This document shows, piece after piece, positions 33,186 to 44,422 of a stretch of 64,000 nucleotides of DNA; within the stretch, counting starts at the first letter, position 1; each line of letters starts with the position of its first letter. This stretch comes from Icerya purchasi. Taxonomy: Eukaryota > Arthropoda > Insecta > Hemiptera > Monophlebidae. The notes under the pieces were generated by a model, which saw only the letters and a program-made list of their open reading frames with translations, made no database searches and was not told the DNA's origin. A program made the translations under genes and the position numbers. The stretch covers positions 21,355,443 through 21,419,442 of the forward strand of contig CM077116.1 in assembly GCA_039619475.1 (NCBI GenBank), read 5' to 3'.

Positions 33186-33919
33186 TATCAATCTAAAACC
33201 CTTGTAATAAATAAACCAAGATGAAGTGAACATGCTATTCAATCGACTACCTAAACGATTCATAATTTGTGGAAACACAATGTACCCGCTCTAATTAAGG
33301 CTGCAAAAATTTGAATTAAAAATTAAAGATAATTCAAAACATAATTGATAACTACAGTTCGGTAACACGCAATAGCTTCAGTCGTTATAGTTTCTCGTAG
33401 AAAACACGGTTGTATATAGATTTAATTTCATTTTCGGAAATAATTCATGTTGCAGAATGATTTAGCAGTAATCATCGTTCACGTATAATAATTATTTTTA
33501 AATATCATCCTAGTAATGCTGCCTGCACCAAGATGAAATTTTAAGAAAGCCAACTGGCAAAAGTATCAAAATTACACAAAAAATGTAATCAAAATGTGGT
33601 CCCTTCGGATAATCTTTTCTATTTATTAATAAAACAAACGTGACTGACTTAAAATATTATCAACATTAAGTATGGAAACGTAATTTGAAAAAATTAAAGT
33701 ATTATCAACGTTAATCAGCACGGATAAATGTAGATTCAAATAAAGGAAAGAAACTGTAAACCGCCATAGCGCGAATTAAAAACCTAATCACTTTTTAAAA
33801 AGTTGACTTCTAGCAAGCCAAAACATTGAAGTATTGTGCTGAAAAATGTGAAATAAAATGTTTTAAAAAGAAACATAGACTTCAAAATTTACTATAAAAA
33901 CTCAATAAAAGAGCGCTAA
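32833..33919. other. AT-rich stretch with 31-base T tract
   Basis: 33149-33179 is an uninterrupted run of 31 T. The rest holds nothing I recognise. Confidence 0.6.
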
Positions 33920-34174
33920 TAATTATTCGATAAAAGATAATATATTCTGGAGTGATATACCTTAAGGGGGATATATTATGATTATTCTTACACGATGTTA
34001 ATACCTCAGTTAGAGTCGGCACGAAATTACAATATTAGTTAAAAACTGCATTTAAATATTCATTAAATTGTTTCTAGATATTGTAATATTTGAATTCGGT
34101 GTCGACTTTAATAAGTATTAATGCATCTCAAGCTGTATATATTTTTCTGAAATATATTATTTTTTATCAAATAA
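33920..34174. mobile_element. Foldback MITE, copy 2
   Basis: Second copy of the element at 42-330. AATAATTATTCGATA, CTGGAGTGATATACCTTA and TTAATACCTC lead into a centre AAACTGCATTTAAATATTCA; the mirrored right arm ends ATCAAATAATTATTTTTTAC. The right flank to about 34280 also aligns with the right flank of copy 1, but the two flanks are not the same locus. Confidence 0.75.
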
Positions 34175-35735
34175 TTATTTTTTACTTTTAAGTGCAACTT
34201 TATTGAAAAATTTTATAGTAAATTTTGAAATCGTTTATTTTTTTTTAAACATTTTATTTCACAATTTTTAGTTATATAACTTGTTTTTATTGAAATTTTA
34301 TTAAAAATATATTAATAATAATTACGTTGCCTTTTTAAATTTTTCTTGATCACCATCATTGGGAGCTCTCCTCCATCCACGCTACATATATCTTTTTACA
34401 CGCATATGTTCACCTATACACGAACCATTGTAAAAAAAAAGTCATCTGTACAAATGTATTGATAAAAATATCTTTTCGTTACAACTGAAAATACTGCAAG
34501 TAAAATAATATAACAAAATAAATAGAAAAGCATAAAAAAATTACTTGTTTATTTATATTTAATGTGTAATTTCTTATTGTTAACATGAAAACAAGAATAT
34601 AAATTCAATATTTAGCACCAAAATCATAGAAATGTGAAAAAGATCTGAATAAAATATAATTATAATTTCATACAACTGCGATTTACTTAATGCGTCTATA
34701 TTTAAAAATGTAAAGTAAGCCCCAATAACTGCGGGGCATTGTGAACATACACAAAGTATCAAGTTCAGCGGCGTAAATGAAGTGTAATGAATAAATTTTT
34801 GCTTTTGGTCACTTTTGCTTTTGGTCACTTTTGCTTTCCCAGATACATTTATTGTACCCGTGAGACCCTTGGTTTAGTAGTCGAGAAAGTATTAGGCTAC
34901 CGTGTCATTTTTATAATGAAACGAAATGAAATACGAGTTTATTAAGTATGCGAAAATACAATAATAAAGAAATATGAATATCGAGCAGTTACAAAATGAA
35001 TTTGAAAAATAAAAAAACTATATATCGCAAAAAAATGATCGCATTAAATATTCCTGATGTTTACAATTCTTAGCCTACAGGAAACAAATGACCGTATTGT
35101 TATACTCTTTTATTTGTTTCTAATTATTGTTGCGAATTTGAATTTGATGGCGACTCCGAAATATTAATGTTGTTTAAAAATTTTGGATCCATATTTCCCC
35201 TGTATTCTAATGAAATTTTTTTGGCTAATTTTTGTTTGAAAATATTAAGGAATTAAGGAGGTCCCTTTTTTAACATTACTTGATGATTATCCGTTAGTAT
35301 TCATTGATATTCATATGGTACACCACTAGTTGATAAGCTTTCCAATAAACAAAGAATCAGTAAAATTGGTCCTGATAGATAATAGTCGCGCGTGACAAAA
35401 CATAAAAAAACATACGCGAAGAACAGTCGGAAATAAAATTACAACAACCGCGAAAATATAACTATAAACAAATGATTTCAATACAAATAAAAAATGATTT
35501 ATGAGTTATATAAAAATAACTGCGCCTATTAATATAAATAAATTCATATTTTTTATCATTAATTAAATTATTTAGAATACAAATTCGTAATACACGTCTC
35601 CCTACTGGGTCCAACGTAAAACTGATTGGAATAGATTTCGTTCTATTGTTAACTCATCTCTTCCTATAATAGTACAATGAAAACAAATGCCATTTACCAA
35701 TATTCATCCCTTACTAATCCTATCTCTTCTGCTCT
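34175..35735. other. AT-rich stretch, minor tandem repeat
   Basis: Two tandem copies of an 18-bp unit (CTTTTGCTTTTGGTCACT) lie at about 34798-34834. Otherwise nothing is recognised. Confidence 0.5.
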
Positions 35736-37210
35736 GACATAGTCTTCCGCACTTTCTTTGTCTACCTGTGAATTCTTTCATTCCACTCAATTCTTCATAA
35801 CTTCTTGACTCGTAAGAATTCAACTACTAGAATCAGATATATCCTCAAAAGCGCCAAAAATAATTTTTGGAAATCGTTTTGTCTCTCCTTCGCTCGATTG
35901 CCTTTCTATTTCTCAAGTCGAAAAGCTAGCTAAAACGTTTAGAAACTCGTTTTCTGAACGTCCATTTAGCTCTAGTTTCGCTATTGATACGCATTCTTCT
36001 TTCTCAGATTCCACTGTTCCTAGTTTTGTCCCTAACGTTAAAAAAGTTTGTCCTTTTATTCCTTCTTATTCATCGTTGTCACATTTATTATCTTCACCTT
36101 TGCCTTCTTCTTTGAATAGCCCCTCCTATTCCTTCCCTGATCATAACAGAATTTCTTACTCCACCCTTAAAAACTTTCCTGAAAAGGCTCTCAAAACCCT
36201 TCTAATCATTTTTAACTCCTTTCTGTACTCCGATTAAATAAATCTAAAAATTATTCCATTCCACTATTTTGTTTCTTTCGTGATCTAGACATCATTTTAT
36301 CTTTCCGCCTGCCATTCCATGAACATATCAACCACTTATACGATTCCTCTCTTAAAGTTTTATACTTCCATAAGTCTACCCTATGAAGTGGGAAGGTGAT
36401 TTTTTCGTTCTAATAATACTGTATCTGCTTTTAAGGCTATGACATTCTACAAGTCATCACTTATATCTCCTCCTCGAAGGTTCTACAAAATTTGCCACTG
36501 TTTCTGATTATCTGATTCTCTAAGTGTTTTCCTATCGTTAACTCCACCTTCTATTTCTCTTCACTCGCTACCATAACCCCTTCTATCCGATCTCTTCTTC
36601 ACGAGCTATCCTTTTGAATATCTACCCAGATTGCCCTCTTTTGCATTCCGCAACATTCAGGTGTTGAAGATAACAAAGCTGTTCAGATCTCCAATTTCTA
36701 ATGAATGTTTCATTAGCAGGATTCCGGCATCGCACATTCTTCCAACTAAACCCTGCCATGTTAAGCCCTGGCCTCCGTTTATGTTTCGATTTTCTCTAAT
36801 CCCAATTCCTTTTATTTCGTGATTAATCCTGTCCCCGTATCTTCTCTTTGGTTTTACTAGTTCCCTCATCCATGTCAATCCATAGTTACTAAACTATCTC
36901 GCCTTCGTTTTTCGCGCAGTCAACTCCCTTCTTCTGTAAAAACTGTTTTTTCTTGGTATCTTACTTTTATCAGTTGCATCCTGACAATTACTATTATGTT
37001 TGTGACTCAGATCATATAATTTTTTGAAAATTCCTGACTATCCCGTAAGTGTGATTTCCTCTACTCTTAATTCTTAAAACTCGGATACACAATACCCCTA
37101 GGGTGTTTTCTCTCTATCTATTTTCTTAATTTTCCTGCTCTAGAAGGGTCCGTTGGTTCCATATCTAATAAAATAAAAATATAGCTCTTATCCTGTTTCA
37201 TCCGTCTCTT
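35736..37210 (+). pseudogene. I-like LINE remnant: RT start and RNase H pieces
   Basis: The stretch is pyrimidine-rich and less AT-rich than its surroundings, and holds LINE pieces in order. SAKNNFWKSFC (about 35850) is the linker before the reverse transcriptase. ISYSTLKNFPEKALKTLLII then FNSFLYSD (about 36150-36235) is its start. FHEHINHLYDSSLKVLYFHK (about 36315) resembles the thumb. ALFCIPQHSGVEDNKAV (about 36630-36690) is the HxG---GN-AD region of the RNase H domain. The reverse-transcriptase palm is missing, and frames shift repeatedly. Presence of RNase H points to the I/R1-type LINEs. Confidence 0.7.
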
Positions 37211-37812
37211 TCATTTTGCTGGACCAAAATGTTCTCTGCTGGTAAACCAAAAATAAAAAAAAATTAAAAAAAAGATATTTCAGTGAAGGTATTGAATAAA
37301 AAAATAAATAAAAAACAGATTTAATATTTACGAAGCTAATTAATTAATTTTTTCTGTAAAATGTTTAGAAAGAAGAATTTATTGAACCTTATGATTTCAA
37401 TTATGTTCATCGAAAACGTTTATTACCTTTAGAAAATAAACCGAACCCATGGACCTTCCACCCTTAAATATAGCTCAGTTCCGAAGACTAAAAAATGTAA
37501 CACAAACTTTCAAATACAAAATTAAAATTACCGAAATTCACGCTCTAAGAAATTTGACTAGAAAAAAAGTTTGCAATTTTTTTTTCAAAGCGTGGATTCA
37601 TAATTTCTTATTTTCAACCAGCCATTGAAAAGCGTGAATAATTCTGGTTAACAAAATGTTTTTTTCTTACGGTGGGTGTATGTAAACTTCTATTTTCTTG
37701 CCATCTTCGTTGGCTAAAACTGTCTTCAAATAAGAAAGAAAAAAGTGAAAAAAAACAGAAAAGTTTAATGTTAGAAAATATTAGCAAAGATGTTCCGCAC
37801 GCTATTTAATAT

Positions 37813-38166
37813 ATGTATATCGACACGGCAAAAGCAAATAATTTTTCTCATAAACCTAATATCGCATGTTATATTCCATATTTTATTTTAAAAAAACCGC
37901 GGAACATCAATCCAGTTAAACGGAAAATGAAACTCTTAGGACGTATATTAAGACATAATAATTTTATAAAAAATATAATAGGAGGAAAAATTACAGGTAA
38001 GCGGCAAAGAGGCAGACCAAGGACGTTTATAATGGGCAATATTTATGACATATTAATTATAAATAAATACGTAGAACTACGGACAATATGGACACAACAC
38101 AATGTCTGCGTCGACAATACATCGCCTTTAGTTCAAAAAACAAATCAAATTATGATATTTAATTAA
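37813..38166 (+). pseudogene. LINE C-terminal fragment (GHILRH...GKRQRGRPR type)
   Basis: An open 117-codon frame contains VKRKMKLLGRILRHNNFIKN and GGKITGKRQRGRPRTFIMGN. This is the usual extreme C-terminus of endonuclease/reverse-transcriptase LINE proteins (L-GHI-R---------G-I-GKR-RGRPR). Nothing of the polymerase is visible upstream, so the copy is 5'-truncated. The Gly-His of the GHI motif reads Gly-Arg here. Confidence 0.75.
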
Positions 38167-38529
38167 GCGTAAAATAATAATCAAATAAAAAGTAACTTTC
38201 TACTCGTCTGAATCGTTTATTGAATTTTTCATTGTCTCTCAATTTAATGCCCCTAGAATGTGCCGCTCCAGGAAACCGCACAGCTTGCCCGTTCGTAGGT
38301 CAGTCCGTAATTATAAAAAACTAGAACAACGAAACGGTATAGTAATTAAAAACACCCGTACATTAGACGGTTTTTTACTCTGTAAGATATAATACAAATT
38401 AAAAAGTACAGAAATTAAGCTGTAGATAGCGCTACAAGAATATATTTGTGAGCGTCCATGTCAAGTATCCTTTCATATTGGTAGACCCGACATTGATGAA
38501 AGAGCTAAGAATCCAGCGAATAGATCACC

Positions 38530-39145
38530 CCCTAATAAGATCCACTGTCCATTGCAGCGAGAAAAGTGAAATGTGTAATGTGTTTTCGAAAAATCAATTA
38601 CCGTATATTTAAATATGAGACACTGCCGATTGTAGCGAGAAATAGTCGAAAGAGGCGAGCGAGGAAAAATCGGATCGAGTTTTTTAAAACATTTCATTCA
38701 TTTCAGTACGCTTTATTAAAAGTTTAATTATTTAATAATTGTGTTTTATGTTATTCAAATTGTTTTATTTGCTATAACTTTCGTTATCATTTACGCTTAA
38801 CGTGCTCTTAATTATATTATTATCTATTAATTTTAACTTACAAATAACGGAAAAGCGTAGAACTTTACTGAAACTGTTAATGAATTTTTATATAATTAAA
38901 AAAAATTACTTTTAGCATTTAAAAATAAAATAAAATGTTGTAATACATAAAAACTTAATTGAACATCAGTTAATGGCAAATTACATTCATTACACTTACA
39001 TAAATTTAAAAATAAACTAAAAATATTAAAAAGTGGTTATAAAGAATAAAAAACAATTCATCAATTTGATCATAAACTGGAATTTCTCGTTTAGGGACAG
39101 TCGAGAAAAACACATTTCCCATTACTCGCTACAATGAACAACAGA
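38530..39145. repeat. Repeat with CATTGCAGCGAG ends, copy 2
   Basis: The left end CACTGTCCATTGCAGCGAG and, reversed, the right end TTGTTCATTGTAGCGAG with AAATGTGTTTTTCTCGA form inverted ends of about 45 bp. A second inner GATTGTAGCGAGAAATAGTC occurs at about 38630. Related to 20495-21045. About 615 bp, no coding, superfamily unknown. Confidence 0.55.
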
Positions 39146-39679
39146 CCTAAATACTACAGAGAAGTTAAAACTCGGAAAGATGCCAAACAAGGCATTACTG
39201 CTGAATAAATGATTTGACTGAATTATGTTAAAGTGAGTGATTTCCAACGCCTTAAAACTTTTTATCTGGCTAATAAGACAGTAAACTTCAACATAAAAAC
39301 CCGACGGAAGGTAAAACTATCGTGTCGTAAAATCCCTACAATATCATCATGACTGAAATATCATATCGTATATATTCGTAAATGCACTCGGAAACTCAAA
39401 TATTTCTTACAAACATCAATATTATCTGCACTATATCATTACAGTTATGGTTTTTATTTTTTCAAATTTTAAATAAGTATTTTCATAAATAGTACAAAAT
39501 ACGCGTTTAGAAATACTGTATGCAAGGACAAACTGAATTTAATGACTTCCGTGATTAACTTCCGTAAAATATTATACCACTATTTCGCATTTAGTATTCT
39601 TTTTATGATTGTTTTTTTCGGATTTTAGAAGTTCTAACCAATTTACATATATATATATATATATATATGTACATATAGA

Positions 39680-39920
39680 TATAAGTGCGTCCCAAGGGCT
39701 CCGGGGGTTATGAAACTAAGGTTCACAATGTACTTTGACTAATGGATCTAAAAAGAATATTGGGGGTCAATTCTTTTCTCTCGGTCGCCTTTATATTTCT
39801 AGATTTCTCTGGTACTCAGTTATTGCAAGCTAGGTAAAGCTGGGAGCGACTTGAATCTGGAACGAGACAAGTCTTGTACCCGTGACCAGTAGCACATTTT
39901 ATCACTAAATTAACACGAAT
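39680..39920 (-). mobile_element. tRNA-derived SINE, copy 2
   Basis: Aligns along its length with 21330-21586: AAGTGCGTCCCA tail, AAGGTTCACAATGTACT, TCTCGGTCGCCTTTA, CTAGATTTCTCTGGTA, GGAACGAGACAAGTC and then a degraded tRNA-like head (TACCCGTGAC for the B box). Same orientation as copy 1. It follows a TA microsatellite (39647-39668), as copy 1 does. Confidence 0.82.
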
Positions 39921-40534
39921 TACTTTGGCAAAAGTTAAAAATGATAACTATAATTATTTCTCCCGCAGATTTATCAACGAAATGACAGTTTCTTTTGTCG
40001 TGCAATTAGTCTAGCGCCAGTAGGTTCGTCAACGCGCAGATATACGTATGACAATCGAAGAAGAAAAACGATTATTATTGCTAGGTAATTGTATAGCGGA
40101 GTAATTATGTCTCTATAAAGATCGTAAGAAAACCGAACCATTTCTTACTGTTTTGATGTATGTACATCGGCAAAATTTGTGAATTCAAAATATCAGCGAG
40201 AAACAAAGTTACAACTATCACTATTAACTCGATATAATTAATTAGTTGCGTAATGCATATTATCACATCGTAAGGAGTTCTTAAATACTTTGAGCAATGA
40301 AAAATTTCTACCAATTAAAGACAATGTCATTGCCATTGCAATGAAATGTTTACCGCTTAAACGGATTGCATAAGGGGATACAAATAAAATAAATGGTAAG
40401 GTTTGGATACTGCTTGAAAGCTTAGCAAATTTTTAAAATAATCCCCAGTGCCGAGTCGAGTGAAGACTCGTAATAAGTAAAATACTAGCAATCAGCACTT
40501 CACTAAAATTATCGTAAAAGTTGTCATATATAAT

Positions 40535-41080
40535 CAGGGCCGGATTATGGTCAAATGCCGCTGTGGGCTCAGTAATTTCTGCCGCCCTTAGAGTAATTTA
40601 TAAATTAAGTAATAAAAAATGCAATCGAGTAACTAAAGTAAGAAAGGACATAAAAGTTAAAAATTAATTTCAATTAAAAGTTAAAGAAGTGTTCGATTAA
40701 AACATTTCATACATTTTTAAAATATACCTAAATTTCATTTTAATTCTATACATACATTATTCTTACATGTGTGTCAATTAAAGTTTACATTTTTTTACGA
40801 CGCAATTTTAAAGATGCAAATTCATTTATTATATCATCAAAGTTTAAATTCTTTACTAACTGTTCTTCAATAAATAAAACAGATAAATCATTTAACTCTT
40901 TTGGTGTGAGACATTGTTGATGTGAAAATTTTTTTAATTCTTTTCATTGCAAGAAAGGTTGAAAATTTTAAATATTTTTCAAAAGAAAAAAATTTTCAAT
41001 CTCATACAAATTTTCCGCCTTTTGAATTTTGCCGCTGTGGGCTGTAGCCCATTTAAGTCCGTGATGTAAATCCAAGACTG
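40535..41080 (-). mobile_element. Non-autonomous hAT element with transposase C-terminal remnant
   Basis: It begins CAGGGCCGGATTATG and ends, reversed, CAGTCTTGGATTTAC. Both ends then share a CCGCTGTGGGCT block (40558-40569, and about 41031-41042). The flanks TATATAAT (40527-40534) and TGTATAAT (41081-41088) are an 8-bp duplication with one difference, as expected of hAT insertion. The CAGGGCCGGATT start is common in this superfamily. At 546 bp it is an internal-deletion derivative. Confidence 0.88.
40785..40958 (-). pseudogene. hAT transposase C-terminus remnant
   Basis: The minus strand reads LKKFSHQQCLTPKELNDLSV, then LFIEEQLVKNLNFDDIINEF and ASLKLRRKKM and a stop (40785-40787). This looks like the extreme C-terminal tail of the ZMYM-type/hAT transposases that end in a helix plus a basic tail. 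Only about 55 codons remain; catalytic parts are deleted. Confidence 0.6.
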
Positions 41081-41325
41081 TGTATAATCGCATTATTAAG
41101 AAAACTGTATGTTGCATATCGCTATGATTATCTTTAACGTTGCCCCACAGCTTTTAACGACACTAAACGTAAATACGAACATGGATGTCTATGTTTTTAC
41201 CAATTACATAACTTTGACAGCTTGAAATAATTTCAAAATTTATCTTTAAATTATTCAGTCGAAATAATTACAAGTTATTTAAGTAACGGAACCTCTCACT
41301 AGATGATCTGAATTGTAAAATATAA

Positions 41326-41535
41326 AACTGCTTCAACATATATGCACAGGTTGGTAGTGTTTTTGACTCTTTCCCATTATCGTTTGAAGAAAACGATCTG
41401 CCAATAATCAAATATGTTGAAGTTTATTTGTGTGCAGATTTATGTTATTTTGTAACTCATACAATGCAAAAAGCCCCGAAAGGTGTATATTTAAGAGCAT
41501 TTTTAGTTTTAATTGAGTGTACTTCGTGTTGTTAG
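41326..41535 (+). other. Unassigned open frame with possible 3' splice site
   Basis: 70 codons are open, from just after a stop at 41323 to TAG at 41533-41535. CACAG at 41345-41349 could be an acceptor. From there the product reads VGSVFDSFPLSFEENDLPII then KYVEVYLCADLCYFVTHTMQ and KAPKGVYLRAFLVLIEC. The composition looks more protein-like than neighbouring frames, but I recognise no family. It could be an old transposase piece or a lone exon. Confidence 0.25.
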
Positions 41536-44007
41536 CTGACGGTGGACTATGCCGGAAAACGTTTCGTTAAATTGAGGCATTTATAATTTCTATTAAAGTG
41601 TAAATTAATTTATACTTATTTTTGTTTCCCATTAAGGAATTTATTTATTTCACACGTACAAATTTTAACAAAAAGCTTATGGGTTTATCCATATATTTAA
41701 ACGTAGCTAATCTCTCAATGTATTAACACCTAAAACTACTACGTCCTTCTTCAATACTCTAAACCTAACGCAAATGTCTTCTAGTAAATAAATAAAATCG
41801 CTATCTATTCACTTTATGTATGTAACGAGGCCAGATTTTAATATTAAATTTATTTTTCCCGGCCGTGGATTTAGCTTCGTATAAATATGGAATAACCAAA
41901 TCATTTGTAAACATTAATGCCTTTGTGGTGTCTTTTTCGCTTTATATTTCTTTTTTATTCTCGTGCGCCGTGTATTTTTCTTCACAAACTTTCTGTGTCT
42001 AAATAGTTTTGTTTTTTCTTTGTTTTCTTTTCAGTTAGTTTACTTTTTTTTATAATACTTCTTTCAAGAAGTTTCTATTTATTTCTTAAACTACCTTTAC
42101 GAGTCCAATTTTAGAATGCGAGCTAGTTCACGACAATATTAAAATAGGAATTTAAATTTTAGCAATGGTAATTTTATTTTTGATCCGAATAACATGGACA
42201 TTTTAAAATCATTCGCCTTAATTTCAATGGAACATTTAGAAAAATGGGGCGAGTATCGTTCCTAAGACAAAACAACTATTTTTGTGACTATACTATGAGG
42301 TATGGAGGAAGATTTTGCCTTCAGTTAACCTGTTTTTGCGGAGAATTTAAATAAAACAAGCGAATAGAAAAATAATAATAAGCAAATAGGGGAAGAACAC
42401 TTACCGAAGTCACACAAGAAATGACGTATAGCAGTACAATAGTAAATACAATACAACCTTTTAAAGTCAGTGAAACGATTCGATTTATCGTATCTCGCGA
42501 TTTCAGAGTTTTACATAAAAACAAGATAATTTACGTAAAAGTCGCGAACTAAATTTCTGAAGCTATGTATTCAAAATTTGATTACTGAACATCAGGTAAC
42601 CTTAATACATTTTTGACATTAGCTCCCGTTCATGCGTATTAATAGGAATGCACAGTGTAAACAAAAGCGAGAAAAAGTGTAACATGCAGCAATTTTTGAA
42701 GCGATACTATTGTTGCTTACCGATTGCTTATTGTACGGACGTCGGTGAAGGTCAACTTTTATAGTAACGTGATTTAATTTATGAACTACACCCTAATCGT
42801 TATCGTATCACTGTATTGCTTTAGTAGGCATTCTCTAAAAAAATGCACTGCTTATAAGCGAATTTTTTAATTTGGAACGGTTGAAAAGTTCCAAAAGCAG
42901 TGAAATATTCTCAGACGTACGGAATCAGTAATACAGAAAGGCATCAAGAATTCTGTTATTCATATTTCGAAAGCGTTAAAATTTAGACGATAAAGCACAT
43001 ACTTTTGGAAATAATAGGAGAGAACGTTATTATTAATTTTGCTTCGTAGGTAAATAAAATTAATATTTTATACCTTTTGTAATCGAAATTTGTTACATGT
43101 ATCGGGATAAATTCAAAATTACAAGTTTATGTATATATTAATTGATTCATTAATTAATTCGGCTGAAATCTCTTGGAGAAGTTTAATCTGTTGATACAAA
43201 ACATACGGGAATATACTCGTTATAATGTTTCTTTTTGAAAGCACTGAGAAGAGCTTCCCAGAACAATTCAAACTAAAGTTCTAAAATATATGTACTTTTC
43301 CACTTTTTGCGCAATATTACGTAATTAGTATACGAATCTCGGCAAATAACAGAAACTGCAAATTAGCTTTAATCAGGACTACAACGATCGAACTAGATTT
43401 TTTTGTATTAAAAAAATTCGGAAAAGAAGATGCAGTCTCTGCATACCTCGATGTTTCACTCGCTCTATTTATTGAAAAGAAATTACTTTTGGTCGCCACT
43501 TTGTCGGCGGAGGCGTTTCACGAAATCCGAATGACGTATTTATAATTGTAACAAATTAATCACTCACTAATCAAAAGTCAGAGTTCAGTGAATAAAAACA
43601 TTTCAAAAATGATTTAAAATTGTCTTTAAAAAAAAAATCAGCGACGAGTAAAATATATAATATATTTATACAGGTAGTAGCGGTTTTTATTTGCAAAGAT
43701 TAAGTTGCAATATTGCAATCGATGAAATCATATTAATTTCTAGAAAAATCGTTGTTACTCTATTTTCAATATTTCGTTGCTGTCTGTATCTATTTCAAAC
43801 AACAATTTTTTATTAAATTTTTAGCCGAATTAAACTTGTTTTAAATTAAAATTCTTCGAATTTAATTGTACAGAATGCGCTGAAAATTTTAAATATAAAG
43901 TAACTGAAAATTAAAAATTAAGTACGATATGTGTGCAATTACAATAATTTTAATTAGATATAGGAATTAAAAAGTAGATGACCACCTAGATAAATATATA
44001 TACGGCA
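41536..44007. other. AT-rich stretch, nothing recognised
   Basis: Only short frames without homology; no paired repeats found. Confidence 0.45.
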
Positions 44008-44422
44008 AGACCGTGTCCACGGGGGGAGGGGTTAACCCCCCCCACTACCATGAGAACTGAAATAGTTATTATAAATACACAAAAATCTGAAAAAAATCAA
44101 GAATTTAAAATAAATATTGATGATTTTTTAGGATTTCTTACCTACCTTTAAAAGAAAAAAGAAAAAATATGCTCCATATTTTTAGGTAATTCATTAATAT
44201 TTTATGCAAAATTTTTTATTACGAGTATAATTAATAACACATATGTAATTTTTATTAATGTTTATACAGTAATTCATTTATGTAAATTATTAATGTATAA
44301 ATCAAAATGGAGGAAATTATTAATAGTACGAATATTAGTGAAAAATGTACTGTTATTTGTAAAATAAATATGTAAAAAAAAAAAAACGCCCCCCCCCCAT
44401 TCAAAATTCCGGGCACGGGTCT
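44008..44422. mobile_element. MITE with G/C-run termini
   Basis: The left end AGACCGTGTCCACGG is followed by a G run; the right end, reversed, is AGACCCGTGCCCGGA followed by TTTTGAAT and a run of G. The interior is AT-rich and non-coding. Ends are approximate and I could not fix a target duplication. Confidence 0.65.

Noticed and set aside
36657..36878. 73-codon minus-strand frame
   Set aside because: Antisense to the LINE RNase H remnant; no domain of its own.
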